Under the pieces are notes generated by a model. It was given only the letters and a program-made list of their open reading frames with translations. It made no database searches and was not told the DNA's origin. A stretch of 16,215 nt of DNA from Robiginitomaculum sp. Its GTDB lineage: Bacteria; Pseudomonadota; Alphaproteobacteria; Caulobacterales; Maricaulaceae. The stretch covers positions 4,984 to 21,198 of the forward strand of contig NVVU01000020.1 in assembly GCA_002733485.1 (NCBI GenBank). Direction: 5' to 3'. The position numbers were made by a program, and so were the translations under genes. Shown here piece after piece: positions 13,874 through 16,215 of this stretch (the stretch's first letter is position 1; every line of letters begins with the position of its first letter).

Positions 13874-15322
13874 ATGAATAGCGCGCGCTCCGTCTCTTTG
13901 ATTATTGGTGCCTTGTTGATCCTGCTGGGGACATTCATGCTGCCCCCGATGATAGCCGATTTTGTCACCGGGTCGGATGAATGGCGCAGCTTTGCCACCG
14001 CCTCGGCGCTGACGCTATTTGCCGGGGCGATTTTAATGCTGGTGGCGCGCGGTGGTAAATTGCGCATGAATTTGCGAGCCGCCTTTATCCTGACCACGGT
14101 TTCCTGGGTAGTGATGGCGGCCTTTGCCACCCTGCCCTTTATGCTGAGCCAGACGCCGCTGTCTTTTGCCGATGCCTATTTTGAAAGCATGTCCGGCCTG
14201 ACTACCACCGGGTCAACGGTGATGAGCGGTCTGGATGATCTGCCCAAGGGCATATTGTTGTGGCGGGCGATCCTGCAATGGCTGGGGGGGATTGGTATTA
14301 TCGTCATCGCCATGGCGGTGTTGCCGATGTTGCGGGTTGGCGGCATGCAATTGTTTCGCGCCGAATGGTTTGAGCCTATGGGCAAAATCCTGCCGCGCGC
14401 CCAGGCCATCGCCATTGGTATTGGCGCGGCCTATCTGGGCCTGACAATCCTTTGTGCAGGGGTCTATTGGATGCTGGGTATTTCGGCCTTTGACGCCGTT
14501 TGCCTCTCCATGACCACCCTGGCTACTGGGGGATTCGCCAATTCGGATGCCTCTTTTGCGGCCTATGCCAGCGGTGGTGCCGATATTGCCGCCAATATTT
14601 TTATGGTGCTGGGGGCGCTGCCCTTTGCCATTTACATTCTGGCGGCGCGGGGCAACCCGGCGGCTCTCTTTAAAAACGCACAAGTGCGCGGCTTTTTAAT
14701 TCTGTTATTGGTGCTGATCAGTGGCGTTACGATCTATCTGGTCATGGTCGGCGAGAATTACAGCGAAAATGCGCTGCGGCTGGCTGCGTTTAACGTCATC
14801 TCCATGGTCACCGGCACCGGCTATGCCTTAGGGGATTTTCAGCTCTGGGCACCAGCATTGGGACCGTTATTTTTTGTATTGATGTTTGTTGGCGGTTGCG
14901 CCGGATCCATGTCCGGTGGCATTAAAATCTTCCGCTTTCAGGTGGCCATTGAGGGTCTGCGCGCTTTTGTGCGGCGCATGGCCAGCCCCCATCTGGTCAG
15001 CCCACTGCGCTATGACGGAGTGCCATTGCCACAAAGTGCGCTGTTTTCGGTTTATGATTTTTTCTTTGTCTATTTTGCCTGTTTTGCTATTGCCGGACTG
15101 GCGCTGTCCTTTGCCGGGCTGGATACAGCTACCGCGCTTTCCAGTGCCGCCACGGCCATGGGCAATGTTGGCCCGGGGCTTGGTGATGTGGTTGGCCCGG
15201 CGGGAAATTTCTCATCCCTGCCTGACTTTGCCAAATGGGTCTTATCGCTCACCATGCTGGTCGGGCGGCTGGAACTGTTTACCGTATTGGTATTATTCAC
15301 GCCGCGCTTCTGGGTAAGTTAG
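13874..15322 (+). CDS. trkH: TrkH-type potassium uptake channel subunit
   Basis: Inner-membrane K+ pathway, normally gated by the cytosolic NAD/ATP-binding TrkA. 482 residues, matching TrkH (E. coli 483) rather than the shorter KtrB. The four pore loops of the superfamily are visible: TTGST (111-115), ATGGF (217-221), TGTGY (313-317) and GNVGPG (430-435), each with its filter Gly. Also present are QWLGGIGIIVIAMAVLP (135-151), the intramembrane gate region GGCAGSMSGGIKIFRF (340-355) and the C-terminal GRLELFTVLVLFTPRFW (464-480). The start lies 6 nt after apaG with no clear ribosome binding site, suggesting translational coupling. No trkA is in the window, so the regulator is encoded elsewhere. 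The stop overlaps the hslO stop on the opposite strand by 4 nt. Confidence 0.96.
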   Translation: MNSARSVSLIIGALLILLGTFMLPPMIADFVTGSDEWRSFATASALTLFAGAILMLVARGGKLRMNLRAAFILTTVSWVVMAAFATLPFMLSQTPLSFADAYFESMSGLTTTGSTVMSGLDDLPKGILLWRAILQWLGGIGIIVIAMAVLPMLRVGGMQLFRAEWFEPMGKILPRAQAIAIGIGAAYLGLTILCAGVYWMLGISAFDAVCLSMTTLATGGFANSDASFAAYASGGADIAANIFMVLGALPFAIYILAARGNPAALFKNAQVRGFLILLLVLISGVTIYLVMVGENYSENALRLAAFNVISMVTGTGYALGDFQLWAPALGPLFFVLMFVGGCAGSMSGGIKIFRFQVAIEGLRAFVRRMASPHLVSPLRYDGVPLPQSALFSVYDFFFVYFACFAIAGLALSFAGLDTATALSSAATAMGNVGPGLGDVVGPAGNFSSLPDFAKWVLSLTMLVGRLELFTVLVLFTPRFWVS

Positions 15323-16215
15323 GCGATTTCCTCAGGTGTGAAGAAAAAATCTTTTGAGCAAAAGGCGCAGGTCATGCGGATGCGCCCGTCCTCCTCGGTC
15401 ATACTGTCATGCTCTTCGGGGGGAAACTGGCTGAGGATAGATTTCAGATAATCCGGCGTACAGGGACAGCGTTTATGCAGGGCTGAGGCCTCAAAAATAC
15501 GCACCCCGTCTTCGTGAAACAGACGATAGAGCAAGGTGCCCGTGCTGAGCTGTGGATCGGTCAGCTCGTCCGCGCTGATGGTCTCAAACAGGGCGCTGGC
15601 ATGATCCCAGTCTTCGTCTCTGGCATCATCATTGCTGCTTTGCCCCGCAATCAATTGCATAATCGCGCCGCCGCCGCGCCAGCTTTGCGTGCCGTCCCCA
15701 TGGGTCAGACGCGCAATGGTGGCGCTCAGGCGAGTGGGCACCTGTTCCGAACTGTCAAAATAGCGCACGGCACTGGCGTTCAAAGAGGCCCCTTCCAACG
15801 CTACCACACCCTGGTAACGCTCGGCCGCCGCGCCCGGATCAATGGTCAGGGCGAAACGCCCCTTGCCCACCAACTGGCCCAGATCCGGCGATAAGCCTTT
15901 CAGGCTTTGCAAAGCGGTTTCATCATAACGCGCATAACCACGCACCCCGCCAGTGGTGGAATAATCGGCCAACACCAATGAGACCGGCCCATCGCCGCTG
16001 ACCTGAATGATCAAACGGCCATCAAATTTCAAGGATGATCCGGCCAGTACGGCGATCAATACCGCCTCGCCCAGAAGCGCCGCCACCGGCTCGGGATAAT
16101 TATGGGCACCCAGAATATCATCCAGCACCGGCCCCAGACGCACCATGCGTCCCCGCACAGGGCGGTTTTCAAGCGCAAACGGAACCACCTGATCATCTTG
16201 CGTGCCCAACGCCTC
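15319..16215 (-). CDS. hslO: Hsp33 redox-regulated chaperone (5' end outside window)
   Basis: Cytosolic holdase that is inactive when reduced and Zn-bound and is activated by oxidative unfolding. The frame is open to the window edge; a TTG at 16209 could start it, but the true start probably lies beyond, since DDQVVPFALE is usually preceded by several residues. Conserved blocks are VRGRMVRLGPVLDDIL, YPEPVAALLGEA, VRGYARY and GGGAIMQLIAGQ. The C-terminal zinc switch has all four cysteines: Cys-Pro-Cys (RCPCTPDYL) and, 30 residues on, Cys-Ala-Phe-Cys (MTCAFCSKD), 12 to 48 residues from the end. An insert-like acidic stretch SSNDDARDEDWD follows the GQ block. Its stop (TAA, 15321-15319) overlaps the trkH stop, so the genes converge with no room for a terminator. 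Confidence 0.96.
   Translation of the reverse strand, partial: EALGTQDDQVVPFALENRPVRGRMVRLGPVLDDILGAHNYPEPVAALLGEAVLIAVLAGSSLKFDGRLIIQVSGDGPVSLVLADYSTTGGVRGYARYDETALQSLKGLSPDLGQLVGKGRFALTIDPGAAAERYQGVVALEGASLNASAVRYFDSSEQVPTRLSATIARLTHGDGTQSWRGGGAIMQLIAGQSSNDDARDEDWDHASALFETISADELTDPQLSTGTLLYRLFHEDGVRIFEASALHKRCPCTPDYLKSILSQFPPEEHDSMTEEDGRIRMTCAFCSKDFFFTPEEIA

Overview
The window is about 16.2 kb of chromosomal sequence from an alphaproteobacterium, moderately GC-rich. The evidence is the fbcFBC-type order of the bc1 genes, a long two-domain dCTP deaminase of the kind typical of alphaproteobacteria, apaG and hslO within 2 kb of each other, and intergenic palindromes of the GTCAT..ATCCAG / CTGGAT..ATGAC type. 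The order cannot be fixed from sequence alone. I see no phage, transposase, CRISPR array, rRNA or tRNA. This is mostly housekeeping and uptake territory.

Layout. 1-1726 (-): 5' part of a FecA-like TonB-dependent receptor gene running off the left edge, with a Fur-type operator upstream. 2102-2374 (+): small orphan gene ending in an intrinsic terminator. 2525-7277 (+): yaaA, bdhA, an SSS-family symporter, an 89-residue two-helix membrane protein and a DAACS dicarboxylate/glutamate symporter. yaaA and bdhA look coupled; dctA/gltP seems to have its own promoter. 7274-7831 (-): grpB-like gene, tail to tail with the DAACS gene. 7902-10574 (-): petA-petB-petC, the whole cytochrome bc1 complex, with an intrinsic terminator. 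10880-11752 (+): hemF, divergent from pet, ending in its own terminator. 11802-12333: no gene, but a G-tract array phased at about 11 nt and two composite palindromic repeats. 12334-13365 (-): dcd. 13472-15322 (+): apaG and trkH. 15319-16215 (-): hslO, cut by the right edge, tail to tail with trkH.

How the genes fit together. hemF makes heme precursor and sits back to back with the heme-protein operon petABC, so both may answer to oxygen or heme demand. bdhA beside two Na+/H+-coupled carboxylate or solute carriers suggests uptake and oxidation of small organic acids, including 3-hydroxybutyrate. YaaA (peroxide/iron stress), the Fur-controlled receptor and Hsp33 are each stress- or metal-linked, but are not one operon.

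I found no convincing new multi-gene system. The best leads are the phased C-tract on the dcd transcript (a possible Rho-loading site facing hemF), covarying hairpins in the palindromic repeats, an SSS symporter that has lost PutP's Na+ and proline signature residues, and an AT-rich dyad between pet and hemF.
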